Assembly (NCBI GenBank): GCA_020465985.1
Contig: JAANYP010002360.1
Location: forward strand, 610,866-674,865
Reading direction: 5' to 3'
DNA from: Centrapalus pauciflorus
Lineage: Eukaryota > Streptophyta > Magnoliopsida > Asterales > Asteraceae
Length of the DNA: 64,000 bases
Shown here piece by piece: positions 20,438-32,540 of the stretch. Made by a program: the position numbers and the translations under genes. The number at the start of each line of letters is the position of its first letter. The stretch's first letter is position 1. The notes below the pieces were generated by a model. It worked only from the letters and a program-made list of their open reading frames with translations, did not search any database and was not told where the DNA came from.

Positions 20438-22228
20438 TTAAAGTTCATTGCAGGGATTTTCTTGATTCTTTTCTTGAATATTTTTCTTTTCTTCGATCTC
20501 TGAATCTTCTAATAAAAGCATCTTTGTCTTTCTCTGATGTTCAAACCTCTTTATCTCTGATCTTCTCTTCTCTTTACTGCATCCAGCATCTCCTGTTGTC
20601 ATCAGTGCCATCTCGTCTTTCAGTTCATTATCAGAATCAGAATCCTTTTGTTCTTCAGATTCCTCATCTGTCAGTCCTACCCAAACCTTATCCTCAGCTA
20701 TCATAGCAGACTCACTTAGTTCAGAATCATTGAACACTTCATATTTCAGACAAATATGGGCATCTTCGTCTAGAATATCTTCATCTTCGGATAGTTGGAC
20801 CAATTGTCATCTTCAGCCATCAAAGCCTTACCGGCCTCTTTTTCCTTTGCAAGCAGTGCCTTCCGAGTGTAATATTCAGAATTCTTTACAACAGGTCATC
20901 TACATTCTCTGGCAAAGTGGCCTAGCTTGCCACAGTTATAGCATTTTTGCTCAGTATCCTTCTTGGCAGGCTTATCATATTTCTCATATTTATCAGCCTT
21001 CTTGCCACTGCTCTCTCCTGATTTTTCATATCTCCATTTCTTCTCATACTTCCGTGAGCCTGTCTTGTATCTCATCTTATTGTTGGTTGGTTTGCGGTAA
21101 AACTTCTTCTGAAATGCCTTTGTCAGCAAGGCCGTCTGTTTCTTCATTTCTTCAATCTCAGAATCAGTTGAATCTGAATCTGATGATCTATAGCTCAACA
21201 CAACCCGCTTTTCCAACTTTAGCTTGTACTTATACTTCTTGTCAGCCAAGAGAGCTAAAGGATCAACGGTTGCCTTTTCAGCCTGTTTCTTTACTGACAT
21301 TTTCCTTAAAACAACTTCTTGGTAGTTGTTATGATTCTCAAAAACCATTTGGAAGTCCATGTCGTCAATCTCTTTTGTTTGCTGAATTATCATTGTATAC
21401 TTATCCCACTCCGGATTCAGCACGTTCAAGAATTTGACATTTATATCCAAATTAGATTTTGTCACTCCATTCCTTTTCATTTCACTTACTATACTGACGA
21501 ACCTCGGATAAGTACTTTCCAGCAATTCTCCTACTCTTGCTCTGAAGTTTTCAAAGGTCATCAGACTGCATCTGGCTCTATTTGTTGCTGCTTTGTCTGA
21601 ACCGCGCATCAATTTAACCTCATCCCAGATGGATTTGGCTGATTTTGTATTGGTTAGACTGATATATGTGTCGTTTGGGATTGAAATCAGCAAGAGCTTT
21701 CTGGCAATCTTGTCTCCCAGTTTTCTTCGTTTTTGTGCTTAAGTCAGATTGGTGACCTCTACTGTTCTTTCCGAGATAGGAGGGTTGCCGGTTGGTACAG
21801 CTGGTATGGTTTCAAGAAAAACAGCTGGTCCCTCATTTAGGGATTTCAACATTTCTTCAGACAGGTTATACCTCATCCCAGATGGATTTGGCTGATTTTG
21901 TATTGGTTAGACTGATATATGTGTCATTTGGGATTGAAATCAGCAAGAGCTTTCTGGCAATCTTGTCTCCTAGTTTTCTTCGTTTTTGTGCTTAAGTCAT
22001 CTTGGTGACCTCTATTGTTCTTTCCGGGATAGGAGGGTTGACGGTTGGTACAGCTGGTATGGTTTCAAGAAAAACAGCTGGTCCCTCATTTAGGGATTTC
22101 AACATTTCTTCAGACAGGTCGTGGAAACTGATAAATTCTAGGAATCTTTCCCTCCATTGAACGTATTCACTTCTGTAGAGAATTGGAGGTTTGGTTTCCG
22201 ACCCCATGGCTAGTGCATCTTTTGACAT
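20438..22228 (-). pseudogene. Co3 gag, broken by a tandem duplication
   Basis: Gag starts MSKDALAMGSETKPPILY at 22228, then EYVQWRERFLEFISFHDL, and meets a TAA at 21992-21994. The reading resumes at 21693 (LISIPNDTYISLTNTKSAKS) and runs to the knuckle CYNCGKLGHFAREC near 20897. A further segment (20803-20438) is acidic and ends in a charged, K-rich tail. A 249-bp direct duplication (21619-22118) explains the break. No pol follows. Confidence 0.88.
21619..22118. repeat. 249-bp tandem duplication in Co3 gag
   Basis: 21619-21866 and 21870-22118 are near-identical direct copies (each from AACCTCATCCCAGATGGATT to CATTTCTTCAGACAGGT) with only a few differences. Both contain the same in-frame TAA where relatives encode LSEAQKR, so the stop came before the duplication. 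Confidence 0.92.
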
Positions 22229-22289
22229 TTTGACTGATTAAAATGAATCTTCCAAGATCTTTTAAATGGAATTTGACTGATTTTTAATG

Positions 22290-22990
22290 AGTATGAAAAA
22301 TTGATCAAACTTTTGATAAGTTGATCAAACTCGAATGAAACAGGAGTGAAACTCGATTTGAATGGGATCAAACTCGAACAATGAGTAGTAAAACTCGATC
22401 AATGAATTGAATCAACTCGAATTGAAAAGAATGAAACTCGAATCTAAAAAGAATCAATTAAAGGATTAGTAATGAAACTCGAAGGATGAATTGATGAAAC
22501 TCGATTGACACAGCAGTAAAACTCGAATGAAGTGTCAATAATCTTGAATGAACTTGACTTGTGTTTGATTAAACTCGAATTAACTGTGTTAAAAACTCGA
22601 CTCAACTTGAATTTCATTTTTCTGTTGTTTAACCAAACTCGAATGATCTTTTAATCAAGCTTGAATGAGTTTTATAATTCAACTTGATTATGATTAAACA
22701 AAATCAAATATGCTTAAACAACTCGAATGAATGTTTAATCAAACTCGAATTAAATTTCAATTCAACTCGATGTGAACTGAGTTCAACTCGATTGAATCTA
22801 ATTACCAAGTCGATTAAAACTACCTTCCAACTCGATTGGGATAATGTCCAACTCGATTGGAACAAGGTCCAACTCGATTAAAACAACTTTCCAACTCAAT
22901 TGAAACACCTTTCAACTTGATTAAAATACACTTTCAACTCGATTAAAGAAGTTTTCAACTCGATTAACACATGAAATTCAATTCAGTTCG
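22290..22990. repeat. AACTCGAAT/AACTCGATT motif array in Co3 leader
   Basis: About thirty copies of ACTCGAAT, ACTCGATT or close variants recur roughly every 20-25 bp through the non-coding leader between gag start and primer site. A sparser version (23840-24190) occupies the leader of the parent element Co1. Confidence 0.85.
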
Positions 22991-23405
22991 AGTTTTATGA
23001 TTTTTGAAAATTTTCAAGTCCAGATTTGAATATTTTCAATGAAATTGCATGAATTGACCCCAAATTGAAATCGAAGATGTATTTTTCACTCACAAACACT
23101 TTTTATGAAACCACTTTGGTTATTTTCAGATCAAACACACTGTTTTTATCAAGAACAGTCAAGAACAACCGTTTTTCAAAAAATGCGTAACATTTATATA
23201 TCTTTTTGTGTGTTTTGAATTACAGATTGAGATTAACTTCAATCTGATCGTTTTTTAAATCCTGATCTTCGACCCAATTTATACAATCAACCTCACACTG
23301 AATCAAAAACCCTAAGGGTTATCAAATTTTCAAAAACTTCGATGAGACAGTAGGTTTTAAACAATCTGAAAAATTTCAAAATCAATCAAAATATGCCATT
23401 TCTGT

Positions 23406-23417
23406 GCTCTGATACCA
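23406..23417 (-). other. Co3 primer-binding site (tRNA-iMet)
   Basis: GCTCTGATACCA on plus reads TGGTATCAGAGC on the element strand, two bases from the 5' LTR. Confidence 0.9.
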
Positions 23418-23419
23418 AT

Positions 23420-23712
23420 TGTTAATTCATGTTTCATGCAATTCATTCAACATAAACAATCATATGAACAATAATCATCAACACATAAAACCGAATGCTT
23501 GTATTAAGATGAGAGAAAAATATTACAATATTGTTCTTGACTTTCTTGTACATCACTCCTCTCTTCTGGCATCTGTATATTCTCTGTGTACATGCAAGCA
23601 TATTCAACCACTATTTATATACACAATACAAAGTATTGTGTATTTACAAAATCAACCCATGAACTTATACAATATAATAGTTTTCATCTCTATTTAATAT
23701 TTATACCTAACA
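23420..23712 (-). repeat. Co3 5' LTR
   Basis: It starts TGTTAATTCATG and ends ATACCTAACA; TGTTA and TAACA are terminal inverted repeats. A TATA box (CTATTTATATA on plus) is at 23611-23621. Only about ten differences from the 3' LTR are visible. Confidence 0.93.
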
Positions 23713-23771
23713 CCTCAGTAAAGAATCGGAGGTTTGGTTTCAGTTCTCATTGCCAGAGCATCTTTTGACAT
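23713..23771 (-). pseudogene. Co1 gag N-terminus
   Basis: ATG at 23771 starts MSKDALAM, then TETKPPILY and an in-frame TGA where Co3 has CGA/AGA-type arginine. The reading then runs into the Co3 insertion and continues at 20038. The fit with the Co3 N-terminus fixes the start. Confidence 0.8.
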
Positions 23772-23819
23772 TATGTTTAACGGAATTTTATCTTCTAAGA
23801 CCTTCTATGGGATAATGAG

Positions 23820-24613
23820 TAAAATTCAGTTGAGTGAATCTTGAATGAAACTGTATGAATCTCGAAGTGTATCTGCTAAATCTCACAGGGTGTATGGTGA
23901 ATCTCGCAGGATAGACTAAACCTTGAATTAAGTAAAATGAAACTCGAAGAGTACGTGATGAAACTCGAATTTTCTGTATAAAACTCGAATTAAGGTTGAT
24001 TAAAACTCGAAGTATACTTAATCAAACTGGGATTAAAGTGGATAAAACTCAGATGATAAATGATCAAACTCGGATTACACTTGTTCAAACTTGGATGTTT
24101 GTTGATAAAACTCTGATGAACCCTTAATAAAACTCGAACAATTCTAGATAAATCTCGGAGAATAAGTGATAAAACTCGGATGTACTAAAACTTAATGTTG
24201 CAAGAGATTTCAATCGTTTTGAACAAATCTTAGTGCAGATCCACTATTTTTGACAAAACCGTCACTAATTGATACCAAATTTGCAACGCAGACTCGTTTG
24301 TAACACGAAAACTGTTTTTGTGAAGTGAGTTTAGCCAATTCTTGATTAAAAATCCTAAAATCAACCAAAAACGTCAAGAACACACACTTTTTCAAAAACC
24401 TCAAAAACATCTAAATAATTATTGTGTGTTTGGAAATGAGATATAAGACTGAAATCAATTGATTTGTCTTTTTGAGCTCTATACTCGATCCAAAATTGAG
24501 ATTCAAACAACCAAAGAATCAAAAACCACAAGAGATTATTAGATTTTGAAACTTTTCGTAAAGAACACTCAACTCAGCTAAATCAGATTTAATCACTCAA
24601 TAAATTCCATATT
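23820..24613. other. Co1 leader with CTCGAA/CTCGGA motif array
   Basis: Non-coding. AACTCGAA, AACTCGGAT and related motifs recur from 23840 to about 24190; the rest is AT-rich with no ORF of note. Confidence 0.7.
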
Positions 24614-24614
24614 A

Positions 24615-24627
24615 GGCTCTTATATCA
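24615..24627 (-). other. Co1 primer-binding site, decayed
   Basis: GGCTCTTATATCA matches the canonical GGCTCTGATACCA at 11 of 13 positions and lies two bases from the LTR. Confidence 0.75.
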
Positions 24628-24629
24628 AT

Positions 24630-24924
24630 TGTTAATATAAAAAATCTAATAGAAATAAAGATGAATACAAATAGGAACAAATTAAATCACAATTAACCGA
24701 ATGATTTAAAATTGAGCAATAAATGTTTACAATGAAAATGGCGGCTGCAATATTTTTTTTCATTGACAAACCCTATTTATTTTCTGAACTGAAATCTATG
24801 CTCACCAAATTCCAGCCGCCACATTTACATCACCTATTCTATTATACCATAAACAAGTTTAAGATAATTACAAATAATCCCGCTCTACTTTACATTCATA
24901 AACAATATAATCCATACCCAAAAA
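24630..24924 (-). repeat. Co1 5' LTR
   Basis: It starts TGTTAATATAAA beside the primer site and ends near ATACCCAAAA, where Co4 coding sequence begins (IISRHVTFNE). The length, about 295 bp, matches the Co3 LTR, and both share TGTTAAT and an ACAATATAAT..ATACC end. The exact right end is uncertain by a few bases. The partner LTR is outside the window. Confidence 0.7.
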
Positions 24925-25658
24925 TTATCTCTCGACATGTCACATTCAATGAAACTGTGTTTTCCTTCTCAGACCTCTCCAAATTCAAAACCACAGGTTA
25001 CACATTCCTTGATCAATCTCCACCTTCACCATATATTACTCATATGCTTCACTCATACACACCCTCTACATCACTTAACTCGGCATCCCCACCTCAACCA
25101 ATCCCCACATCAACACACCCATCTACCACTAATTACAACCCTTCACTTTCTTCTACTTCCTCACATGTCGAAATCCCTCCACACACCCATCCCGTTAATG
25201 TACATTCTAACCTTCCGCCTATTACGGCTCATGCTTCATCCTCCCATCCCATGAAAACTCGCTAAGTGGATTTTTTACTCCAAAAATTTTATTTTAACCT
25301 TAACACTCACACACTCTCTCCTAACCCTTCTTCCAAGACTCGCCTTACTTGACCCAAATTGGAATGCTGCCATGACTACCGAATATAACTTGTTACTTAA
25401 ACAAAACACTTGGGTTTAGTACCACGTCCTACGGGGGAGAACATCCTACATTGACATTGGTTATTTCGACACAAATTCAAGTCCAATGGAGAACATGAAT
25501 GATATAAGGCTCTTCTCCTTGGCAATGGAAACACTCAAGAAGTTGGCGTTGATTGTGCAGATTCTTTTGGACCGGTCGTTAAACCCTCCACTATCTGTAC
25601 GATTCTCATTATTACAATGGGGCACCACTGGGAAATCCACCAACTTGATGTTAAAAAC
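24925..25658 (+). pseudogene. Co4 integrase-RT linker and RT N-terminus (Ale/Retrofit-like)
   Basis: In-frame sequence ISRHVTFNETVFSFSDL, a long S/T/P-rich linker and HPMKTR (24926-25265) is the typical end of copia integrase and linker. After a stop at 25263, decayed RT follows in shifting frames: NTW, GNGNTQEVGVDC, FGPVVKPSTICTI, IHQLDVKN. The RT is interrupted at 25659 by Gy2 and continues at 37552. The ORF reading at 24723-24920 upstream belongs to the Co1 LTR, not to this protein. Confidence 0.88.
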
Positions 25659-28052
25659 TGTCGCACCCCATTACCCCGGTTGGCAACGAAGCGTGACGTC
25701 GCGGAAGCGTAACCATAATCATAACAAACGACCAATATATGGACGTTTTCAAAATACATCGATATAACTTCAAAATATAGAAATGTTTTACATAGCCCGA
25801 AAATGATAAAGAGTAGTTCGCAAGATACAGAGATTTAAATACATAATTAAATTAACCAAAATAATGCAAATAAATCTCCGATGGTTTGAAAATTAATGCA
25901 ACTCCAAAAGTACGGAAGTCTTGAAATACTTCCGATGCGGTGCACTTGCCTTAATTTCCTGAAAATACATTCTAAAATACGTCAACAAAATTGTTGGTGA
26001 GCTCATAGGTTTACACGTAAATATGACTTGTATGGACATCAACAGTTGAGCTTGAATTTATAAAATCATAAATTCCATGTTATGTATTACGTAAAAACCA
26101 TCATGCAACCGAAACTTAATTATGAGTTTGCCCTGTGCAGTATTCCCATACGTAATACTGTAATGATAAATATATATGCATTTCGCCGTTAGACGGTAAG
26201 ACTAACCCGAATAGGGGACATGACTCCCGATTGATCTATCCACAATATATTCGCGCTTACAAATAAATGTAACTAACGGTTCAAGATTTGAGGGCTGATG
26301 GAACCACATGTGTAATACATAATAGAAATGACGTAGTTTCCATGTCCATATGAAAAACGTAGCATGTATTTCAACCCCAAAACATAACAGTGTGAAAATA
26401 GGGGCTATGAAGACTCACCGAGAGTGCGATGGCAAAATATGCGCGTAAAATGCAAGTTTACGTTGATTGGTGGGTGATGAACCGGATTTGATTAACCAAG
26501 CCCTAAATGATATAAGGGACTTAATAATCTCCCATATATGATAATATGTATATATAAAGGTTTTTATGTCTTAAATCACCCAACATTACAAGTTTATAAA
26601 TAAAACCCACTTAAAACGTCAAGTTTATATATATATAATTTTCCAGCTTTTCGAAGGTTTTTCGGCCTACTTTGAGGTTGTTTTTGACCAAGCTCCAAAA
26701 TTATTTAGGCTTTGGTTTTCTTAGACATTAAAATAATATATACAAATAATTTTTAAAGTCAATAACCGCCATTTTTCGAGGTTTTTAGGTTGGAAAAAAA
26801 AGCTCGTTAAACCCTATGTTGGCCATTTTTGAGCTGTCAAACTTTCGGGTTCCCAAATAATATCTGGGGGTTCTAAACTCCATAATAAATTATGAAAACT
26901 TCCAGATTTTTAGTTAAGACATAGATCTAACTTTTGAGATAATAATCAACTCATTTTCTAAAGTAATGAATTAGTTATGATTTTTCAAAGTTGATGCAAC
27001 ATTTCTGCCGAAATTCCGTATTTCATAAACTTGAAATAACTTTTGATTCTTGTTGTTTATTCAAAAGTTACTTGTATAAAAGTTATAAAACACATTTATA
27101 CAACTTGTTTTCATTATTTACACTTATATGATGTGTTTATATATTTATAAACACATTTGAAGAAAACAACTTTTAAAAAAAACTAGTGATTTATAAACTT
27201 GATTTTTATGAAACTTGTTGTTGTTGGTGATTATATATATTATGCAAGACTTATAATAAACATTAATATAAGTTATAATAGGTTAGTATTTCCTTACTTT
27301 GATGTTGTAGAAGAATGAAAATGAGTAGAAGGTTGGATCTTCAAAGATTTGACCAAGAACACTTTAAATATTTTCAAGAACACCAAAAATTGACTTGTTT
27401 GGCTTTGTGAGGCCTTGTGGCTGGATTTTTCAAGGGGCAAAGAGAGTGATTTTGGCTTGTGATGTGTGTGGAAATGAATGAACGTTTGGTCTCTATTTAT
27501 AGATGGAAAAAGGTGGTGAAATGATGATGGATTTGAAGGTTGAGTGTGAGATCTTGCTTGAATTGAAAGAGGAGGATTTGATTTTGATATGTTGAGTAAA
27601 AAATATATATCCTAGGTCCTTTAGTGCTTCCATGGCCGGCCTATATGGTATTTAAATGTATTTTTATTTTTTTTTATAAAAGTATTTAGAAATGTATTCT
27701 TCTATTTTCCTTTTCTTATAATTTCATAAATACTTTTGGATGCATTGTTTTAATAAATTGTTTTAGTCTTGCATAATTAATGTTAAGTAAGTGTATTATT
27801 ATATGATTAGTTTCACTAATCATAATTTAATTATGTACTTAGTTGCATTAACCCATCATATCGTAAATCGATCAGTTTAATTGGTTTGCCGATTCATCGC
27901 ACCGATGAAATTGGTTCTAATTGAGTTGAATTTCCTTAAGAACATTGTTAATCACTTTGATTAATTACTAATGACCACTGATTAGGTCATAAATGGCCAA
28001 TAAATACTGATTAGGTCATAGTTGTTAACCTGGTTTAATGCCGGATGTTATA
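25659..28052 (-). repeat. Gy2 3' LTR (2394 bp)
   Basis: It starts TGTCGCACCCCATTACCCCGG and ends GCCGGATGTTATA (final CA has become TA). It aligns with 33652-37551 apart from the insertion there. It keeps the uninterrupted (TA)n site at 26625-26638. Confidence 0.94.
27493..27502 (-). promoter_or_regulatory. TATA box in Gy2 3' LTR
   Basis: CTATTTATAG on plus is CTATAAATAG on the element strand, a near-consensus plant TATA box conserved in both LTRs. Confidence 0.75.
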
Positions 28053-28062
28053 GTCTCCCCCT
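28053..28062 (-). other. Gy2 polypurine tract
   Basis: GTCTCCCCCT on plus reads AGGGGGAGAC on the element strand, adjacent to the 3' LTR. Confidence 0.85.
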
Positions 28063-28085
28063 GTTAAGGGAATTTCGTCCCGAAA

Positions 28086-29420
28086 TTAGCTCGTGTTCTC
28101 CACTGCTTGAGTATTCGAGAACAGATGAGGGTATTTTTCTCGGAATTGATCTTCGCATTCCCATGTAAACTCAGGACCTCGTTTAGAGTTCCATCTGACT
28201 TTTATTATCGGGGTTCGACATTGCTTTAGTTTCTTGACTTCTCGGTCCATTATTTCCACGGGTTGTGCAATGAAGTTCAACTTATCATCTAGCTCCAGCT
28301 CGTCCTTGGGTATAACGAGTGTTTCATCAGCTAGGCACTTCATAAGGTTGGATACGTGGAAGGTATTATGAATATTACTAAGCTATGGGGGCAGATCAAG
28401 TCGGTAGGCTACCGGGCCAATTCTTTTGGAAATCTTGAATGGTCCGATATAACGAGGATTGAGTTTTCCTCGTTTCCCAAAACGGATTACGCCTTTCCAA
28501 AGTGAGACTTTCAGCATTACTTGATCTCCCTCTTGAAATTCCAATTCCTTCCATCGAACATCTGCATAGTTTTTCTACCGATCCCGTGCGAGCTTTAATC
28601 GGCTCCGAATCTGGACTATCTTTTCTGTAATCTCCTAGATGATCTCAGGTCCAGTGATCTGGCTATCTCCTACCTCAGCCCAACAAAGCGGTGACTGACA
28701 TTTTCGCCCATAAAGTGCCTCGAATAAAGCAGTCTTAATGCTCGAGTGATAGCTGTTGTTATAGGAAAACTCAACTAATGGCATGTGCCTGTCCCAACTT
28801 TTGCCAAAGTCGATAAAACATGCCCTTAGCATGTCCTCCAATGTCTGAATCGTTCTTTCGCTCTGACCATCCATCTGCGGGTGATAGGCCGTGCTCATGT
28901 CCAGGCGTGTACCCAATGCCTCTTGTAACGATTGCTAAAATCTTGATGTGAACCGGCTGTCCCTATTTGATATAATTGATACAGGAACTCCATGCCTTGA
29001 GACGACTTCTTTAAGATAGATTCGTGTTGACTTATCCATCTTATCAGTCTCCTTGATTGGCAAGAAGTGTGCAGTCTTTGTGATTCGGTCCACAATCACC
29101 CAAATGGTATCATAACCTCCAGAAGTCTTTGGCAACTTTGTGATGAAGTCCATGGTTATATTCTCCCACTTCCACTGGGGTATTTCCGGTTGAACTAACA
29201 ACCCTGATGGCTTCTGGTGTTCAGCCTTAACTATCAAACATGTTAAGCATTTGCTGACATACGTAGCAATGTCAGCCTTCATGTTTGGCCACCAGTACAT
29301 TCCCTTCAAGTTGTGATACATCTTAACTGACTCTGGGTGAATAGCATATCTTGTTTTATGCCCTTCATCCATGACATGCTTCCTCAATCCTCCGAATTTT
29401 GGTAGCCAAATTCTGCCCAT
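28086..29420 (-). pseudogene. Gy2 integrase with chromodomain-like C-terminus
   Basis: The segment 29420-28935 has the zinc-binding and core start (HPESVKMYHNLKGMYWWPNM, CLTCLIVKAEHQKPSGLL, WENITMDFITKLPKT). The segment 28916-28635 has STAYHPQMDGQSERTIQTLE with the catalytic E, and ALYGRKCQSPLCW. The segment 28343-28086 has the C-terminal VRWNSKRGPEFTWECEDQF. Frame breaks fall near 28930 and within 28344-28635 (the GPF module). Confidence 0.9.
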
Positions 29421-31009
29421 GAAGTACCGACATCCATCAATCTTGATTTCAAACTACTTATCCATTCCTCTCAAGGCTTCATCCAGCAGATTACCCTCCT
29501 TGACTGCTTCCTCTTGTGCCTTGCGGATTTGAGAGTTCAGGTTTGACTGTATGGCCATGACCAAAGCTCGGACTCTTAAGGTTTAACTCGTTCCTTCCGA
29601 CTCAAAGCATCAGCTACTACATTTTCCTTACCCGGATGATAACGGATCTCACAGTCATAATCGCTAAGCAGCTCAACCCAGCGTCGCTACCTCATGTTTA
29701 ACTCCTTCTGATTCAGAATATGCTGAAGGCTCTTGTGGTCTGTAAACACCGTGCGCTTTGTACCGTAGAGGTAGTGCCTCCATATATTGAGAGCGAATAC
29801 CACAGCCCCAAGATCTAGGTCGTGAGTCGTGTAGTTTACCTCATGAACTTTAAGTTGTCGCGATGCATAAGCGATAACCTTGTCTCTTTGCATTAACACA
29901 CAACCCAATCCATTGTGTGAGGCATCGTAGTAAATGACAAAATCTTTTGTTCCTTCCGGTAGGGACAGAATAGGTGCACTGCACAATCTTTGCTTCAACA
30001 GTCGGAATGCTGTTTCCTGATCTTCACCCCAGTTGTACTTTATGTCCTTTCGAGTCAATTCTATTAAAGAACCAACTATCTTCGAGAAGTTTTCAACGAA
30101 TCGCCTATAATAACCGGCAAGACCTAAGAACTGACGGATTTCAGTGGGAGTCCTAAGAGTTGCCCAGTTCTTAATGGCCTCAATTTTTGATGGGTCTACT
30201 TGAATTCCTTGGCTATTGAACACATGCCCTAGGAATTTGACTTCTCGTAGCCAAAATTCACTATTAGAGAATTTCGCGTACAACTGTTCTTTCTGTAGAA
30301 GCTCCAAAATCATCCTTAGATGCTGCTCATGCTCCTCCTTATTTCTGGAATAGATAAGGATATCGTCTATGAACACTATTACAAATTTGTCCAAATACGG
30401 TTTACACACTCGATTCATAAGGTCCATGAATACTGCTGGTGTGTTGGTCAAACCGAATGGCATCACCTGAAATACGTAATGTCCATAACGAGTTTTGAAT
30501 AGTGTCATGGGTATATCTTCTTCCCGAACCTTAGCTTAATGATAACCAGATCGCAGATCAATCTTAGAGTAAAAACTAGATCGTTGGAGTTGATCGAATA
30601 GATCGTCGATTCTGGGGAGAGGGTATCGGTTTTTGATCGTTAACTTGTTCAGCTCTCGATAATCGATGCACATCCTAAAGGATCCGTCCTTCTTCTTGAC
30701 AAACAAGACCGGAGCTCCCCAAGGTGAGGAACTTGGTCGAATGAATCCTTTGTCCAACAGTTCTTGTAACTGACTGGATAATTCTAGCATCTCTGACGGT
30801 GCCAATCGGTAGGGTGCTCGTGCGACCGGTGCAGCTCCAGGCACCAAGTCAATCTGAAATTCTACTTGCCTAGTTGGTGGAAGTCCAGGCAAGTCTGCAG
30901 GAAAGACTTTTGGGTAGTCACGAACTACCGGGATTTCTTCAAGTTGCTTCTCCTTCGACTCCTTTTCCACTAGCTGAACTAACACTGCTTGACAACCTCT
31001 TGAAGGCAT
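29421..31009 (-). pseudogene. Gy2 reverse transcriptase and RNase H
   Basis: The segment 31009-30536 carries the RT fingers (LPGLPPTRQVEFQIDLVPGA, FRMCIDYRELNKLTIKNRYP, KIDLRSGYH) and ends at a stop. The segment 30508-29687 continues with the catalytic FIDDILIYS, then SNSEFWLREVKFLGHV, and RNase H (YDASHNGLGCVLMQ, FTDHKSLQHILNQKE). RNase H runs on in another frame to about 29580. A frameshift near 31000 separates it from protease; Gy4 has gag through RT in one frame, so this is probably damage. Confidence 0.92.
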
Positions 31010-32540
31010 TTTAGTGTTCTTAGACCAGAGATGACATTCAACTGGCGATTCTTTCTTTCTCCTTGGATTGTGAGTACTTTCTTTTTCTTAAGTGGTATTC
31101 TTACGACCTTCTTACCACACAAGATTTCGACATGATTGTCTGACAACCAATTTATACCGATAACTACATCGAAGCTTCCGAGTTCAATAGGCATCAAGTT
31201 TATCTTAAAGGGATGATCTGCCAATTTTAGTGTGCACTCCTTAATTATACTATTTGCTTCAATCAACTTTCCGTCCGGTAATTCTACGGCATAAGCATTT
31301 TCTAGTGGGGAACGAGTGGCATTCAGTTGTTCACTAAACTTAGCAGATATAAAACTTCTATCAGCCCCGGTATCAAATAGCACATAAGCAAACATATCGT
31401 TAAGAAGGAATGTTCCCGTTACTACGTTGGGATCTTGACGAGCGTCGCCTGCTCCTAACACAAAATCTCGCCCTTGAGCTCCACCATTGTTCCTTAACTT
31501 GGGACAATCCTTTTTGAAATGCCCAGTGTTCCCACATTCCAAGCAGCTCCTTTGCGTGCGGCTGTTGCCTCCGTTGGTGTTATACTTACAGTCTTGGATC
31601 AGATGACCAAGCTTCTTACATTTTCCGCAAGGGGTTGGACAGGGACCTACATGATGGTAGGTGCATCGTTTACACCATGGTTTATTGCCAGTATAGCCTT
31701 TCCTTGACTCAGCTCCGGCGATAAAAGCTTTGATGGTCTCGGGCTTTTTTGACTGGGAGCCCGAACCTTTCCCTGATTTGTCTTCCCATTTCCTCTTGTT
31801 TTCCCCAGCCTTGGCCTTGCTCCTTCGGGCCACTTGGTCCATTAATTTGTTCGCCATTCGGATGGCGCTCTGAATAGTAGTTGGGTTGGATGAGGTGACA
31901 TTCCCTTGGATTTGGGGGGAAAGTCCCCAAATGTAGCGCTCAATACCCTTGTACTCCGGAGTGAACATCTGTGGGCACAGCAGACTCAACTCATGAAAAC
32001 GGTTGGTGTACCCAGTTACATCTGTTCCCTTCATAGCCAGATTCCAGAACTCTGACTCCCTCTTTTGTAGTTCGTTTCTCGGGCAATACTCATCGGTCAT
32101 CATTTGCTTTAACTCGGCCCAGGCGAGTTGGTAAGCCGTATCATTTCCCACAGACTGGGCATATGAGTTACACCATGTCAAAGCACCATCTTGAAGAGTG
32201 TGGGTGGCAAACGTGACCTTCTCATCCTCGATGCAACCACTAACACGAAACACAGACTCCAGTTTCTCTAACTAGTGGACTAGCCCGACAGCACATTCTG
32301 TTCCGTTGAAGTATATCGAGGCTTACAGCTTAGAAATCCTTTGATTCCACACCCTTTCTGGGTTGAATCGGACCCTCCCGTGGTGTGACTAGCTCCTCCG
32401 TCGCCGTTTGCGGTGCTATTTCTGTTGGTCTCATAGGTGGCTATAGCTGCTGCCACTCGTTGTGCGACTAGTTGTTCGATCTCAGCGGTGTTCATGGCTC
32501 TCTTTGGCGGCATTATCTTGAAGTTTAAAGAAAAGAGCAT
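30979..32540 (-). pseudogene. Gy2 gag and protease
   Basis: Gag starts at about 32513 (MPPKRAMNTAEIEQLVAQRV). After a break near 32253-32280, the 424-codon segment 32253-30979 gives the capsid domain (TLQDGALTWCNSYAQ, ELKQMMTDEYCPRNE), three zinc-knuckle-type motifs (CKRCTYHHVGPC, CGKCKKLGHLIQDC, CLECGNTGHFKKDC), then the aspartic protease (VLFDTGADRSFIS, VVIGINWLSDN). The DTGA active site is intact. Confidence 0.92.

Larger units (their letters stand above)
20039..23712 (-). mobile_element. Co3: gag-only non-autonomous copia-type element
   Basis: Two LTRs of 292 and 293 bp bound a 3.67-kb element with near-matching target duplications CCTCT (20034-20038) and CCTCA (23713-23717). It has a primer site, a long repeat-rich leader and a Gag reading region ending 107 bp before the 3' LTR. 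There is no protease, RT or integrase. This fits the gag-carrying terminal-repeat (TR-GAG) class, which depends on a partner's enzymes. It sits inside gag of its own relative, Co1, whose flanks rejoin (PILY.. / ..EYIQW). Confidence 0.9.

Noticed and set aside
22290..22990. Regularly spaced short repeats resembling a CRISPR array
   Set aside because: The repeats are only 8-9 bp, irregularly spaced, in a eukaryotic retrotransposon leader. No CRISPR system is expected.
24723..25265. 180-codon ORF as a host gene
   Set aside because: Its first part is Co1 LTR sequence and its second part is the Co4 integrase-RT linker; the fusion is an artefact of nesting.
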